This document shows positions 22,513 to 33,892 of a stretch of 64,000 nucleotides of DNA, in pieces. Under the pieces are notes generated by a model. It was not told the origin of the DNA and ran no database searches. It saw only the letters and a program-made list of their open reading frames with translations. The DNA is from Anaeramoeba flamelloides (taxonomy: Eukaryota; Metamonada; Anaeramoebidae). The stretch is taken from the NCBI GenBank assembly GCA_027625915.1, contig JANTQA010000016.1:439001-503000 (forward strand), in the 5' to 3' direction. The number at the start of each line of letters is the position of its first letter. Position 1 is the stretch's first letter. A program made the position numbers and the translations under genes.

Positions 22513-25500
22513 TTAAATTAAATCAAGACCAATTTTGAAGTTTTTTTTAGTCACTGGGCAAATATAGTCTTTCTCAAAACAATTGAAATGGAAATTTTTA
22601 CCATTGGGGAATCTAGCAAAAACCAAAGAACTGATTCTATTATGACATTTATCACAAAGGGTATTTTTTTTGATAATTGAATTTTGGTCATTTAATGAAG
22701 TAACTTCGTATTGAAGTTTCAAATTTTCCATTTTTCTAAGATTTTTAAATAGCTGTGAAGTTTTCGAACGTTGGGTGGTTTATCTAATTGAAATATTTAA
22801 AAATTCTGATAACAATGAAAGAGGAGTATCTTTAGGAAACAACCCGATCACCTTTAAAGGGTTGAGGAATTGTGAGTATTTGTTTATTATTTGGATTGCA
22901 CGATCAACATTTGGCTTTACGATATTGTTAGGAGGGTTGAGTATGATTGATAAAAGAGTTAGCAATTTTGTTTGCTTGATATTAATATCAGGATCATCGC
23001 AGTATTTGAAAATATAGTCGTTTCTGCCAATTTGATATAATAAAATTTCTAAGGCTTCTTTATATTTATGCAAATGGTCCAAAATTACCACCCTTTCTTC
23101 ATATAAGCTCAACGTTTTGATTTTTTCTAATAAGGATTGTGCGTCGTATCGATCTGAATCATTTAATAATTGATAAAGTTGCTTTCTTAGTTTCCCAATG
23201 ATACCAGATTCTTTACCTAAAGATAATCTTTTTTTTTTTTCTTTTTTTTCTCATCATCATCATCATCATCATTTTGATCGTCGTAGTTGACATAATTGTT
23301 TTTATTTTTAAAAATGAGATCGTTTTCATTAACAATAGGAAGTACAGATTTTAATTGTGAAATATAATATTTAGCCAATCGTGTATGATAAGTTGCCTGC
23401 TCAGTCCTTTCAACACTAACTAAAAATTCAATATATTGGAAGCGTAATTTATCAGGGAAATACGATAAAAACTCTTCAACAACTAAAGGAGGTATTGGAT
23501 TTTCTCTTTTGGTTAAAAAGATTTTGATCCCCCTCTCAGGATTCTTTTCTAAAATCCATCTAGAAAAGGTCCATATTAATTCCACATTATCATTATCACA
23601 ATGATTCGACAATAATTCAATTGTGGGCTCGATACCATCAATTCCCTCTTGTTCATATTCCCCCTTGCCTAATTTTTCCCAGATCATGAGTGATTTTTTC
23701 AATAATTTTTTTCCTTTATATAATTGCTCAAGCTCATGATATAATTCTTTCGAAAATAAATATTTTTTACATTCCTCAAGATCTGCAAAATTCTCTTTTG
23801 ATAACAAGAGCTCAATTTGTTTCTGACATCAAACTGTGCAAATAATTTGATCAAAGTAGTGTCAATAGCCGATTTTAAATGCTCTTTAATTTTCTTTTTT
23901 CGAAAAGATTCAAAATATTTGATCATTAGTTTTCTAAACGCATCCAATCTTCGTTCCACATTCCTTTCAAATTGATTGGATTGCTTTAATCGATCTTGAA
24001 ATCCCATATTTTTTCGAATTAATTCATCAATTTTTAAATTTTGTAGTGAAAAGGGATTAGTCGGTTGAAAGTTTTTTACCTTTTTGAACCCAGGATATAA
24101 GCTTATCAGTTCTCTCGGATCTAATTCACCCTTTTCAAAATATTGAAATGCTACCTGTAATAAATTTTTCCCCAGAGAGCCATACCCGATTTCTAAATAT
24201 ATTTTTTTTAACCCCCTTTTATGCTTCTTTTCATTCTTTTCAGGATCTGCATTTTCAAAAAGTGCAATGGCTTCTAAATTATTGCCCTTGGTGATCAATT
24301 CTTTAACTGGGATTTTGATAGGTACCTTTTCTAAGATCTTGATAGTTGCTTTCGTTAATAAGACAATGAAATTTTCAGTAATAACGATCTTTTTGACATC
24401 CACAATGTCGAATGTCTGAAGTAGTTTTAAATCATAATATGTATGTATTGTGATTTTTTTTGGTAAACATGAAATAAAAAATGGTGAAAAAATGGCTATT
24501 ATTATTATTATAATTATTATTATGATTATGATTATGATTATTATTTTTATATTTTATTTTAAATTCAGTTTAAAAGAAATTGGTTTGCTTTTATTTTTAG
24601 CAATTAAAATATTTGAAAAAGAATTAAATCTTTTTCATTTTATTTTTCTCAAAAATATTATTGCTTTTAAAAGCTATAAAATTTTTAAATCATAACAATA
24701 ATAAAGATATTTTGAAATGAATAAAAAAATTTTTTTCAACAATTTTGATATAAAAGGTTTAAAAAGATCTTTTTGATGAGAAGATAAGAATTTTTAATAT
24801 TTCAATAGAAAAGTATTACTTTTCTTCTAATTGCAAAATGAGTAATTCTCATCATTGTTGTTTATTGATTAATTTTACAAGCATGAAAATGTTGAAATTT
24901 CCATTAAAACAATTTTGCAATGTTGGTTTAATCTAATTTATAAGTTGAATACAGTTCTAGTTAACCTTTTTCTTTAATAATTGAAACAATTTTTTTAAAT
25001 ATCAAAATATTTCAAAATACATTTTTTTTTTTATTAAAATTGGTAATTTTTTTTTTTAATTTCCACATAAAAAAAATACTTTTTGATTGATTTTTTAAAT
25101 GAAAATATAAAGGAAAAGCTTTTTATCTTAAAGAATCCAACCTGAGTGTAATGAGTATCAATAAATTTCAAATAAAAAATGTATAATTGAAAAAAGGTAA
25201 AAATAAGAAACTTTTAAATTCAAATAAAAAGAATTTTTTAGCATGACAATCATTCCAGAAATAATTTTATTTTAAATCAAAAAAATCTATCGATATGAAA
25301 CACATAAACTACAGGAAACACAAGAACCAATACGATCAATTTAATTTCTAAAAAAAATAAATAACATTTTCAAAGATCTTTTAGATTTTTTTCTAATGAC
25401 AATTTGGCTGTTGGTAAATTATAATATTATGAAATTATTTTAATAAAAAGATTATTTAAGTTAAGAAATTTCACCAATTTTGAGTAACTTTAGTTAATTC

Positions 25501-26499
25501 TAAATTGAATCATTCAAATCACGTTTTTAAACTAAATAAATGAATGTTTTAATAAATAGGAGAGTGGAATATATTCCAGGATAATATATTTACATATCAA
25601 TTAAAAAATGAAAATCCAAAAGAATTAAAAAATTGATCAAGAAAAAAATAATAAAAAAACATTTTTTTTTTTTAATTATGTTTAATATTTGATACAATTA
25701 CTGATTCTTTATTTGGTTTTATTTTTAATTCCTCAATGAAAAAAACTTTTTATTGAAAAGTTTTTGAGAAACAAATTACTCTCTTTTTTTAAAGAATTAC
25801 CCAAAATGAATTTTTAATTCTCATTTTTATTTTATCCATCTAATTCTAGTTTTATTGGGTTCAGAAAATAGGATATTTTTGAAAAATAAATTTAGAAAAA
25901 AAAGATTTTGTGGATAAATTTATTAGATTTTAAAATTAGTTATTTTTAATCAATTTTGTTAAAAACGAAACTAATGACAAATCTTTTTTTAAATTTTTTA
26001 AACAGGTTTTCCTTTTATATAAGTTAAAATTTAGAAAAATATTATCTGTCAATCAAATTGATTTGTGTTTAAGTGGCCAGTAAATCTTGATTAGGTATTT
26101 TTTTTTTCCAAAATCAATATAGCACTTGCTTTCACAAAGAATACAATTAAACTTGATAAACAAACCACTTTATCAACTTTGGATAAGATGAATTATCATT
26201 TTTTTTTAAAAAAAGTTTTTTTTTTTCCAATTAATTTTCATTACAAAGATCTTGATCCTTTTTTTGTTTGAATTTTTTGATTTCAAAAAAGAAAAAGAAA
26301 AATTATCAAAACATTTTGATTTTTCAGAATATTACTTTTAGTAATTTCTGATAGTTTGTAAGGATAAATAAGCATTAAAACCTTTGTCTTATATTAACAA
26401 TCTAAAATAATGAACTATTTCACTTCATATGTAGATGTAATTGATATGAAAAAACTAAAAAAATAGAAAAACAACTCAAAAAAAAATCTCAAATTTTAA

Positions 26500-26890
26500 G
26501 ATTGTTGTTAATGAATATAAGGATGAATTGCTGAAGAAAATGAATCATTAAGGAAATTTATGTAATTACTATATAATTTCCACTGGTAAATATTATTCAA
26601 CAAGCCATAATAAAAAAAAATCTCAAATACGAATCATTCAGGAGCAGGTATCCTCACAAAGTCATCTTAATTCCAACAACTTTAAACTTTTTTCTTATCT
26701 TTTTTTTTTTTAAATTCTTTATATTTTAACCTTATTTTAGAAAAATAAACCAAGTTTAAAATACTCCAAATGTCTTGACTGTGTTTATATATCCTTCGAA
26801 TTAGAAGTTATGGATTTAGTAACTTCAAAATTCTCTATTTAACAGATAAAGTGTTTTAACACAAAATCCAAAAACAATAAACCATATAAT
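26500..26890 (+). mobile_element. LINE 3' remnant
   Basis: Aligns with 13725-14160: GATGAATT.TGA.GAAAATGA, AATCATTCAGGAGCAGGT against AATCAGAAAACTTCAGGT, a pyrimidine tract, then TTAGAA.AATAAACCAAG, CGAATTAGAAGT, ACTTCAAAATTCTCT and the end AACAATAAACC. It is the same LINE family as in the SEC24 intron, with no usable frame. Confidence 0.65.
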
Positions 26891-27576
26891 TGAAACATTT
26901 AATCATTGAAGATCTGAAAAAATTGATCATTTAATTTTATTTTTAATAATTATTTATTAAATTTCTTAAAATCACAAAACATTAAGTAATATTTTTATTT
27001 TAATTATTCAGAGTATAAAAAACATATTTTTATTATTAAAATCAGTTATTTGTAAAATATTTCTTAATTTTTTTTGTTATAATTATTAATTTGGATTAAT
27101 TTTATTTGTTTGAAAATATTTAAAAGATTGAGAAATAAAAAAAAACTTAAAAAAACTTTTAAACTTTGAGTTATTATCAATAAAATAATTAAGCTTCTGT
27201 TATTAATTATTAATTAAAAATAATCAAATTAAAAAAGTATTTCTTTAAGTTTAGAGTTGAATTTTACAGCTTTATAAAAAGTATTATGGAAATATTTTTA
27301 ACTATATGGTTTGATAATTTTTCGTATATTTTGTTTTGACAAAAGGAAAAAATAGTTAAGAAAAATCTGTGTGCTTAATAAAGAAATTATATTTTTTTCA
27401 AGTTAAAAATAATTATTGTAATTTTTTTGGAATAAAGAATATTTTTCTATACTGAATTATTCCAAAATTCTATAGTTTAATTTTTAAAAGGGTACTTTTG
27501 TACACTTCCATCTACGATAAAATAAGATTTCTTTTTTCATTAAAGAAAACATTTTTTTTTTCAAATAATTTGAAAA

Positions 27577-28159
27577 TAAGCTATTTACAAGAAAGTGGGG
27601 CAAATTTATTTTAAAATATATTTATGTAAAACAATTCTTCAAAAAAGTATTTAAATATATATAATCATTAACCGCCATTTATAGATTCTTGATAATAATT
27701 CAATTTGTTTCTTAGTATTGCATTGCATAAATAAAATTTATTAAAATTTCTGATCTCGATTTTATCTGATATTTTTTATGTGTGAAAATTGGTGTTTATT
27801 TTCTTTTTGATCGAAAAAATCATTTTCATAACTTGTATAATCTCAACAAAATTTACAATATAATTAAAAACATATAATTGAGTTTTCATGTTTAAAAAAT
27901 CATTTGTGACCTTTCCATATTTCCGGTTTTTTATTGAAATTGGTCGTACATTGTTTTCACCAAAAAAAGTACTTTTTTTTTTCATTTTTCAAGTATATTT
28001 CAACTAACATGTTTTGAATTAAATAGATAAGTGTTTGGTTCAATCAGTATAAATATTAAACTTAATTTAGTATAGTTGATTAATGATTATTTTCACTAAA
28101 AAAGATTATTTTTTATGAAATATAAAAAAAAATGCCCCACTTTTTTGGAACTACCTTAT
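27577..28159. mobile_element. Mariner-like MITE family C, copy 2
   Basis: Reverse-oriented partner of 11765-12360. Ends are TAAGCTATTTACAAGAAAGT and, inverted, TAAGGTAGTTCCAAAAAAGT. The interior carries TTTCTGATCTCGATTTTATC. It is non-coding; the 69-codon frame inside is chance. Confidence 0.8.
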
Positions 28160-28204
28160 GTTGAATTTTGAACTTTTCAAAAATTAGAACAATGTATAAT
28201 ACTT

Positions 28205-28980
28205 TTAAAGGGCTAGTGTCAACCAACGAGAAGTTTCATCAAAAAGTGTATTGTTATTGAATGTTAATCAGATTAGTGGGCCATGGTTCAAATGTCTCTC
28301 TAAAATCGATTAGTCAAGCAGAAATATTTGTTGATCTTATCAATGAAAAATGATCCTTGTATTAGTAAAAAACCCAGCAAATTTGTAAAAAAATCTTCAT
28401 TTTGCAACAAATTTAAAGGTTGAAACATCAATTTTCAGACGCCAAAGTTGCAAAATATCTTTCTTGAATTTGTCGCGAAATGTAGATTAGTATCTTAAAA
28501 CTTTAGTTTTTTTCAAAAATTAAATAATTAACTCCAATAGATTTTTTTGGCCAATTATTTCTGAAACATTGGAAATATATTGATGTTACAATTAGCTTTA
28601 TAAAAAGGAAACGAAACTAATTTGGTCTTTTGGATTTTTATACTGATGATTATTGAGCTAGTCTTTGAAATTAAAAAATATTAAAATTATAGTTACTTTT
28701 GGAAGTTCTAAAGATAAATTATAAAATAACGGAATACTGTAATTTTGGGTTTCTGGTTTTTATGATTGGGAAAAGGAATTAAACAAATAAATTTCAAAAT
28801 GAAACTTTTTTAAAAGTGATCATTTAGTAAAAAACCAATAGTTTATTGGGCAATAAGATTTATAATTGTTTTTTAGAGTCACATAAACTATTTGATCCGT
28901 GTGGGCCAGATATTACCAATTACACCCAATTACAACAGACTTTAATTATAGACAAATTTATGGAGAGGCTAATCGCTTAA
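28205..28980. mobile_element. TTAA-flanked inverted-repeat element, copy 1
   Basis: Ends are TTAAAGGGCTAGTGTC and, inverted, TTAAGCGATTAGCCTCTCC. The interior aligns with 55324-56080 throughout: GTGTATTGTTATTG against GTGTGTTGTTATTG, GGTTCAAATGTCTCT, TTGATCTTATCAAT, GCGAAATGTAGATTAGT, CTTTGAAATTAAAAAAT and ACACCCAATTACAACA. No transposase frame remains. Confidence 0.8.
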
Positions 28981-29837
28981 AAACCCAATAATAAATTTCG
29001 ATAAAAAGTATTTAAAATAATTCAGCCAAGAACCAAAAGAATATGGCCAAAAACCCAAACACAAGAGAATTTTTTTCCTATTCTTGAGGGATTGAAAAAC
29101 TTAATAAGCCTCTCCAACAAAATATAAAAAAAAAATATTTACCGATTTTGTATGGCCTTTCTCCCCAGATCAATGTACTTCTTGAGGGGTTACCTTGAAT
29201 GGTTGAAAAAATACCAAGGTTGTCTTCTGCTGTACTATTTAAAATGAGAAATTCTTGGGATCTTGGTAAAAATGTAATTAAAGGCCCGTATTTGGGATTG
29301 ATTTCAAGTTTGACAGCATCGCCCCGAGGGTAATTTATAATGGAATAAGGATGCTTATTATATCCTGTAAAAATCGCGCTCCCATACCAAACAATTTTCG
29401 AAGGGCACTCTTGTTTTATGATTTGTCTTTTCTCAACAAAGCCCTTGGAGACTTTTTCTTTATCTCTTTTATAACAAACCAAACGATTCTTTTGGCATAC
29501 ACACGATCAATAGTAGGCTTTAGATCTACACAGATCTTTTGTACCTTTTTTTTTCTGGATGACTTGGATTTCTTCCAAGGTGTCTAAATTTAATTAGTGT
29601 AAAGAAGAACCAATAACAACAAAAAGCATCCCATGGTGCACAACCAGTTGCTCAACCTTCGCTTTTTTAATCTTGTTCATTTGGGTTTTTTTGACCTGAT
29701 AAATATGCGAATTTTGGGAGACCTCGCGCTTTATAGAATACGATATTACTCTCCCATCAGTGGTGCCAACAAAAAGCTGATTGTTTCCAGTTGCAGCAAC
29801 AGTATTAATTTTTTTTAATGTATCAAACGATACATCA

Positions 29838-30544
29838 CTACAAGGAAAATTTTTTCAAAAAAAAATCTTTAAATTTTGTATTTTTGAAATACACTCATAT
29901 AATAAACATTATTATACATAACAATTTTCAATGAGGTTTACAACTTTATTAAATATTAATAGGAATTGAAAAAAAAATGAAATTTTTCAGTAATATTTTT
30001 TTCATTTTTAATTGTAAAATTTTTGAATTTTTTTAATTGACTTAGTAGAGAGATAATTTTCAAGTATTTTTTTTAATAGTATAAAAGGAAACATATTTTT
30101 CAATTTGAAAATAGTACAAAATATTTCAATCAAAAGATATCGCTAAATTAAATTGAAAATCTGATTTTTTATCTGTTTTTGGAATATTTTTTATCATTTT
30201 ATTTTTTTCCATGTTTGAGTTTTTATATACGTTGCCGATTGTTTTCTGCAAATTGCTTTAACATATATTCTTTTTTCAATCTTAATGGTCAATCAAAAAT
30301 TAATTCATTTCAACTTTTTCCAATATAAAAATACCCTGAAAATAGGTGTTTTTTTCAAAAGTTGGTATTTTTGAAAAGGGGGGTATTCAAATTTTCAAGA
30401 GTTTAAAAGCTATCCTTTTTTTATTACATAAAATTATGATAACTTTGAAAAAATAATTTATAAAAGAAGTATAACTTAAATCCAATGTATAGATTTGGCT
30501 AACTTTAATTTTTGGTATTTAAATTTTCCTTGTAGTGATTAAAC
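29838..30544 (-). mobile_element. VPS39 intron 1, coextensive with an inverted-repeat MITE
   Basis: Read on the minus strand, the element starts CACTACAAGGAAAATTT (30536 downwards) and ends with its complement AAATTTTCCTTGTAGTG (down to 29836). Predicted splice sites are GTTTAATCAC at 30544 and TTTTCCTTGTAG ending at 29838. The acceptor therefore lies within the terminal inverted repeat and the donor just outside it. The join is phase 2 and yields MISLFEVDVSFDTLKKINTV, the right length and register for a VPS39 N-terminus. CACTA-type ends resemble the CACTA (CMC) superfamily; no clear target duplication was seen. Confidence 0.75.
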
Positions 30545-31219
30545 ACTTCAAAAAGTGAAATCATTACAATCTATTTATAAGAGAAGAAATTGATTTGATT
30601 GGAACCTTGAACAGAGTACGTTGTTTTTTTTTTTTTAACAAAATAATTGAATTTAGTTGTAATTTTGCTTGTTGATTCAATAGATTTATTTTTAAAAACT
30701 TTTGTTGAGAAAAATTAAAAAAAAGAAAAAAAATAGAGAAAAATTTTTTTGTGGTATTTATACAGATGACAGATTTATTTTATAAATCATATAATAAGTT
30801 ATTCTGAGTGACTTGGTCAATAATTTTATCAAATAACTTGCATTACTACTGACAGTTGAGGGTTTAAGATTGAATAAAAATCAAAAAAGTATAATTTTAA
30901 TTTAAGAAATTTATGTAGATAGAGTTTTGTATTTGAAATTTTTTCCTTAAAATATTTGAGTACACATATTTTTTATTTACCACAATATTGTTTCTATCAT
31001 AAGATAAATTTATGAAGAAATGTATATAAAAAATTCTATAGATTATTTTTTTTTTGTAGATTTTGTATTTATAGAAAAGTGTTTGTAAAAATAATTCAAT
31101 AATTTGAAAACAGTTTCCCGAATAATTAAATTATTTTTATAACACATGGTCGGTCTAATATTTTATTTTTTTTTAAACCCAAACTTTATATTTCGTAAAT
31201 TTAATTTAAATAATTCAAA

Positions 31220-31640
31220 TCTATTTCCAAAAAGTGGGGAAAATTTATTTTTGAATATTTATATTAAATTTAATCGTCCTAAAACTAGTTAAAAATATAA
31301 AATTATTTACAACCATTAATTGATTCTAAATAATAATTTCATTTGTTAATTAGTATGTTATTATATAAATAACATGTATTAAATTTTCTGATCTCGATTT
31401 TATCTGATATTTTTTAAGGTTGAAAATTATTTATGATTTTCGTTTTGTTTATGTAAAAAATTATTTTCGAAAGAGGATTAATCTTAACAAAACTTTCAAT
31501 ATAAAGGAAATTTTTCTAACTGTATTTTATTGTCTAAAAAACTTTTGTGTATCCTTGCTAAATCTGTCCGTTTTCATAAAAAATTTGTCATAATTTATGA
31601 GTTTTATCAACTTTTATAAAATATATTATATCATGTATTA
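31220..31640. mobile_element. Mariner-like MITE family C, partial copy 3
   Basis: Left end CTATTTCCAAAAAGTGGGGA and interior TTTTCTGATCTCGATTTTAT align with copy 2 in the same orientation. The right end is not found. Confidence 0.6.
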
Positions 31641-32439
31641 TAAATAATGAATATAAAAGAATAATAATAATGGGGAAAGGTTTTTAATACATCTTGTGAA
31701 GATTGTCCCACCATTTAAAAGTAATTATATACAACTCTTTTAAATTTTAAAAAAATTAATTAAAAACATTTTTTTAAATACGATTAGAATTAAATATTTT
31801 CAATTTTATTTATTTTTTTTTAAAGTATATTAATGTATAATAAAAGTTAAAATATTTGAAAATAATTATTAAAAATATTATTGGTAATAAAAACAGCACC
31901 ATTATTATTTTTTTAAAAAAAAAATATAATATCTACAAGAGTTTTGTGGTAAATATCACCAATAATATTGGCCAGACGAGTATTAATTTTTATATAAATT
32001 TAATTTAGGCCTTGATATCGATTTTTAAAGTTTTGAATTAATGGAAAAGAAAGTGAATATGAAAAAAAAAAAAAAAAAATCATTGATGAGCTTATCATCA
32101 AATTTAATCATTTTAAAAATCTATATCAATGCCAAAATTTGGTTCAGATGAAAATTTTAGAGAATCTTGAAAGGGTTATTCGATTGTTATAAAGTTTTTT
32201 TTTTGAGGGTGGCAATGAACAATTTAAAAAATGTTGTTTGAATATTTCTACCTCACCCCCTTTTTTATTAATTATGAATTTAATTTATTTTTAAAAAATC
32301 TAGAATTAAAATTATTAATCTTTCAAAAAAGATAAATATTCTCAAGACAAAATATATTCCCCATTTCAGAAATAAATAAAGAAATATTTTTATAAAAAAG
32401 AAATTGCTTATTTCATTTCGAAAATAATTGTAATTGGAG

Positions 32440-32960
32440 CTGTTCCAAACCGATTACAAAATTTATTATAACTAGAAAATTCATTTTCTTTATCATACTT
32501 GACTTTTTATGACAGGATTTTATGGTTATGTGATAGCTGATATTACAAACCTTGAAATTTAATAATAGAACAAAAATTTCACAAAGAGAAAATATGAGAA
32601 TTTGAATTTTTGAAAATAAACCATTCTAAATGATCAATAATTTTTAGAAATTTTGTATCCACCAAAAACCTGAAAATTTTTATAAACCTTAAAATCAAAA
32701 GGCAAGGCCATTTTAAAGAAATCATCAAATTTGATCTTCGATCTTTGGAAGCTTTTTTTTGAATTTTTGAATTTGTTTCAAAAACAACAAGATTTTTTTC
32801 TCAATTCTTTCAAATAAGAAATTGTTTTAAAAAATCCATCACAAACCATAAAATTTGTAATAGCGTATAACAGAAGATTTTTTTTTTTGTATTTAACTGA
32901 GACAAAAAGTCAATTTCTATGTCTGTTAATTTTCACGGTAGGTTTGGAACGGCTGTATTG
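32440..32960. mobile_element. Family B element with inverted ends
   Basis: The left end reads GGAGCTGTTCCAAACCGA. The right end, inverted, reads TACAGCCGTTCCAAACCTAC. The interior matches 660-960 and 1500-1900 (AATTTAATAATAGAACAA, AAAATCAAAAG, AAAAAGTCAATTTCTATG). The TACAGC terminus is shared with the hairpin at 50500-50631, which suggests the same Tc1/mariner-like mobilising machinery. Confidence 0.65.
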
Positions 32961-33274
32961 ATGAACTATGAAAAAAAATATCTTTTATGACTTGGGTAAT
33001 AACAATACTGCTATTTATTACAAAATAAATTAATAAAAATCAAAATAACCAAAAATAAATTTTTAATTTTCGGATAAATATGACATTACAAAGAAAGTTG
33101 TTGGGATGTAAAAGTCATGGAATCCAGGATCTGGAATACTTGGAATACGAAATAAATTTAAAATGCAAAAAAAGGAGAAAGGCAATGCGTATTTCCTGAA
33201 TTATTCTTTCGTTCTCCGGTATTATATAGTTTATTTGTTCCCTTGTCCGAAAAGAATTTTTAGAAGAAGAAAAT

Positions 33275-33892
33275 TTAAATTCGAAGAACTTTTGAAGGAA
33301 AATAAATTCCATATGTAGCTTTCCAGTGTGACAATTTTTTATTGTTTCGATTAATGGCACATATTTCAGTTTGACCTTGAATTGGTCGGTTGTATCTTTT
33401 GCCAGAGTCTGCCAAATATAAGCCAGTGCTTGTGTGTTTAAAGGAAACTTTTTGATCTTGAAACCAAACGTTCTCTGTGATTACTTCGAAATCGTCGTCT
33501 CTGTTTCCGTCAGAATTTGAACCAAACGCAGAGACTTCTTGGTTGTTTGAGAGTGGAGATTTGTGGTTGTGGGAGTGTAAGTTTTTTTGTGTAGCTAAAT
33601 GCTCTAATCGGATAATGTCACCATTCTTAATTACTTCACCTTGCTTGCATTGAGACCCATGCTTTGCCTTTATGATCCAAAGTGATCCAGAGTCGTCTGT
33701 GTTCCTTATCCCCGTGGCAGATTGTTGGCCTGATCCAGTGCCATATTTGAGGTTGTGTGAATGGAGATAATTTTGGGTATTAAAATTTTGTAGTCTTATT
33801 ATTGATCCACATGTTACAGGAACTTTTGTGCTTGCTAACAACACCGGGATAAAGAAAATTGTTAATAAAAGAAAACAACTTTGTATTTTCAT
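33275..33892 (-). CDS. SDF2: SDF2-like ER protein with MIR repeats
   Basis: 205 residues. The ATG at 33892 is preferred over an upstream near-cognate codon because it directly begins a signal peptide (MKIQSCFLLLTIFFIPVLLA, residues 1-20). Three MIR motifs follow: VPVTCGSIIRLQNFNTQNYL, then GDIIRLEHLATQKNLHSHNH, then VSFKHTSTGLYLADSG. It ends in HWKATYGIYFP, like the HWK..GIF tail of animal and plant SDF2. The family resides in the ER lumen with DnaJ/BiP partners and in some organisms assists protein O-mannosylation and quality control. The two LHSH blocks show the beta-trefoil internal repeat. The C-terminus lacks an obvious KDEL-type signal (it ends KVLRI), as expected if retention is through a partner. 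Length is typical and the gene is one intact exon. It lies 2.7 kb upstream of VPS39 on the same strand. Confidence 0.95.
   Translation of the reverse strand: MKIQSCFLLLTIFFIPVLLASTKVPVTCGSIIRLQNFNTQNYLHSHNLKYGTGSGQQSATGIRNTDDSGSLWIIKAKHGSQCKQGEVIKNGDIIRLEHLATQKNLHSHNHKSPLSNNQEVSAFGSNSDGNRDDDFEVITENVWFQDQKVSFKHTSTGLYLADSGKRYNRPIQGQTEICAINRNNKKLSHWKATYGIYFPSKVLRI

Larger units (their letters stand above)
24496..29142 (-). other. VPS39 intron 2 (4.6 kb)
   Basis: The donor GTAAATATTT at 29142 and an acceptor ending AATAATAG at 24496 join PYKI to AIFSPFFISC in phase 1, exactly as the CNH domain requires. The intron contains an (ATT)n run beside the acceptor, a LINE remnant (26500-26890), a family C MITE (27577-28159) and a TTAA element (28205-28980). 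Bases 24560-26480 hold nothing I recognise. Confidence 0.88.
22513..30564 (-). pseudogene. VPS39: VPS39/VAM6 HOPS subunit, complete in extent but with broken frame
   Basis: VPS39 binds Rab7/Ypt7 in the HOPS complex that tethers endosomes and vacuoles. Exon 1 (30564-30545) reads MISLFEV. Exon 2 (29837-29143) holds the N-terminal CNH beta-propeller (NNQLFVGTTDGRVISYSIKR, then SKIVWYGSAIFTGY). Exon 3 (24495-22513) begins IFSPFFISCLPKKITIH, continues through the helical clathrin-repeat region (IDTTLIKLFAQF, SLYEERVVILDHL) and ends in the zinc finger TLCDKCHNRI, FARFPNGKNFHFNCF. Junctions are in phase 2 and phase 1 and match the family. Breaks seen are: an in-frame TAA at about 29595 (SSLH*LNLDTLEE); a TGA or a compensating frameshift pair at about 29460-29520; a frameshift near 23808 between FDVRNK and IELLLSKEN; a frameshift in the poly-lysine tract near 23235; and an in-frame TAA near 22788 (ISIR*TTQRS). 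It is either a recent pseudogene or an assembly with errors. The family and extent are near certain; the loss of function is less so. Confidence 0.85.
30565..33274. other. Intergenic DNA between VPS39 and the SDF2-like gene
   Basis: Contains a partial family C MITE (31220-31640) and a family B element (32440-32960). The rest has no coding frame. Confidence 0.6.

Noticed and set aside
29582-29640. A 27-base mini-intron (GTTCTTC...AAATTTAG) that would remove the in-frame TAA in VPS39
   Set aside because: It has plausible ends, but it would delete the SSLH.LNL strand that aligns without gaps to the family. Mini-introns cannot explain the other breaks either.
22513-29837. TAA read as glutamine (altered genetic code)
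   Set aside because: Both TAA codons in VPS39 could be glutamine, but SEC24, MOGS, MAEA, SDF2 and WH1 frames all stop at TAA at the expected C-terminus, and the code change would not fix the frameshifts.
29838-30544. Firm assignment of the VPS39 intron element to the CACTA superfamily
   Set aside because: The CACTA start is suggestive, but no 3 bp target duplication or transposase was seen, so I describe it only as CACTA-like.
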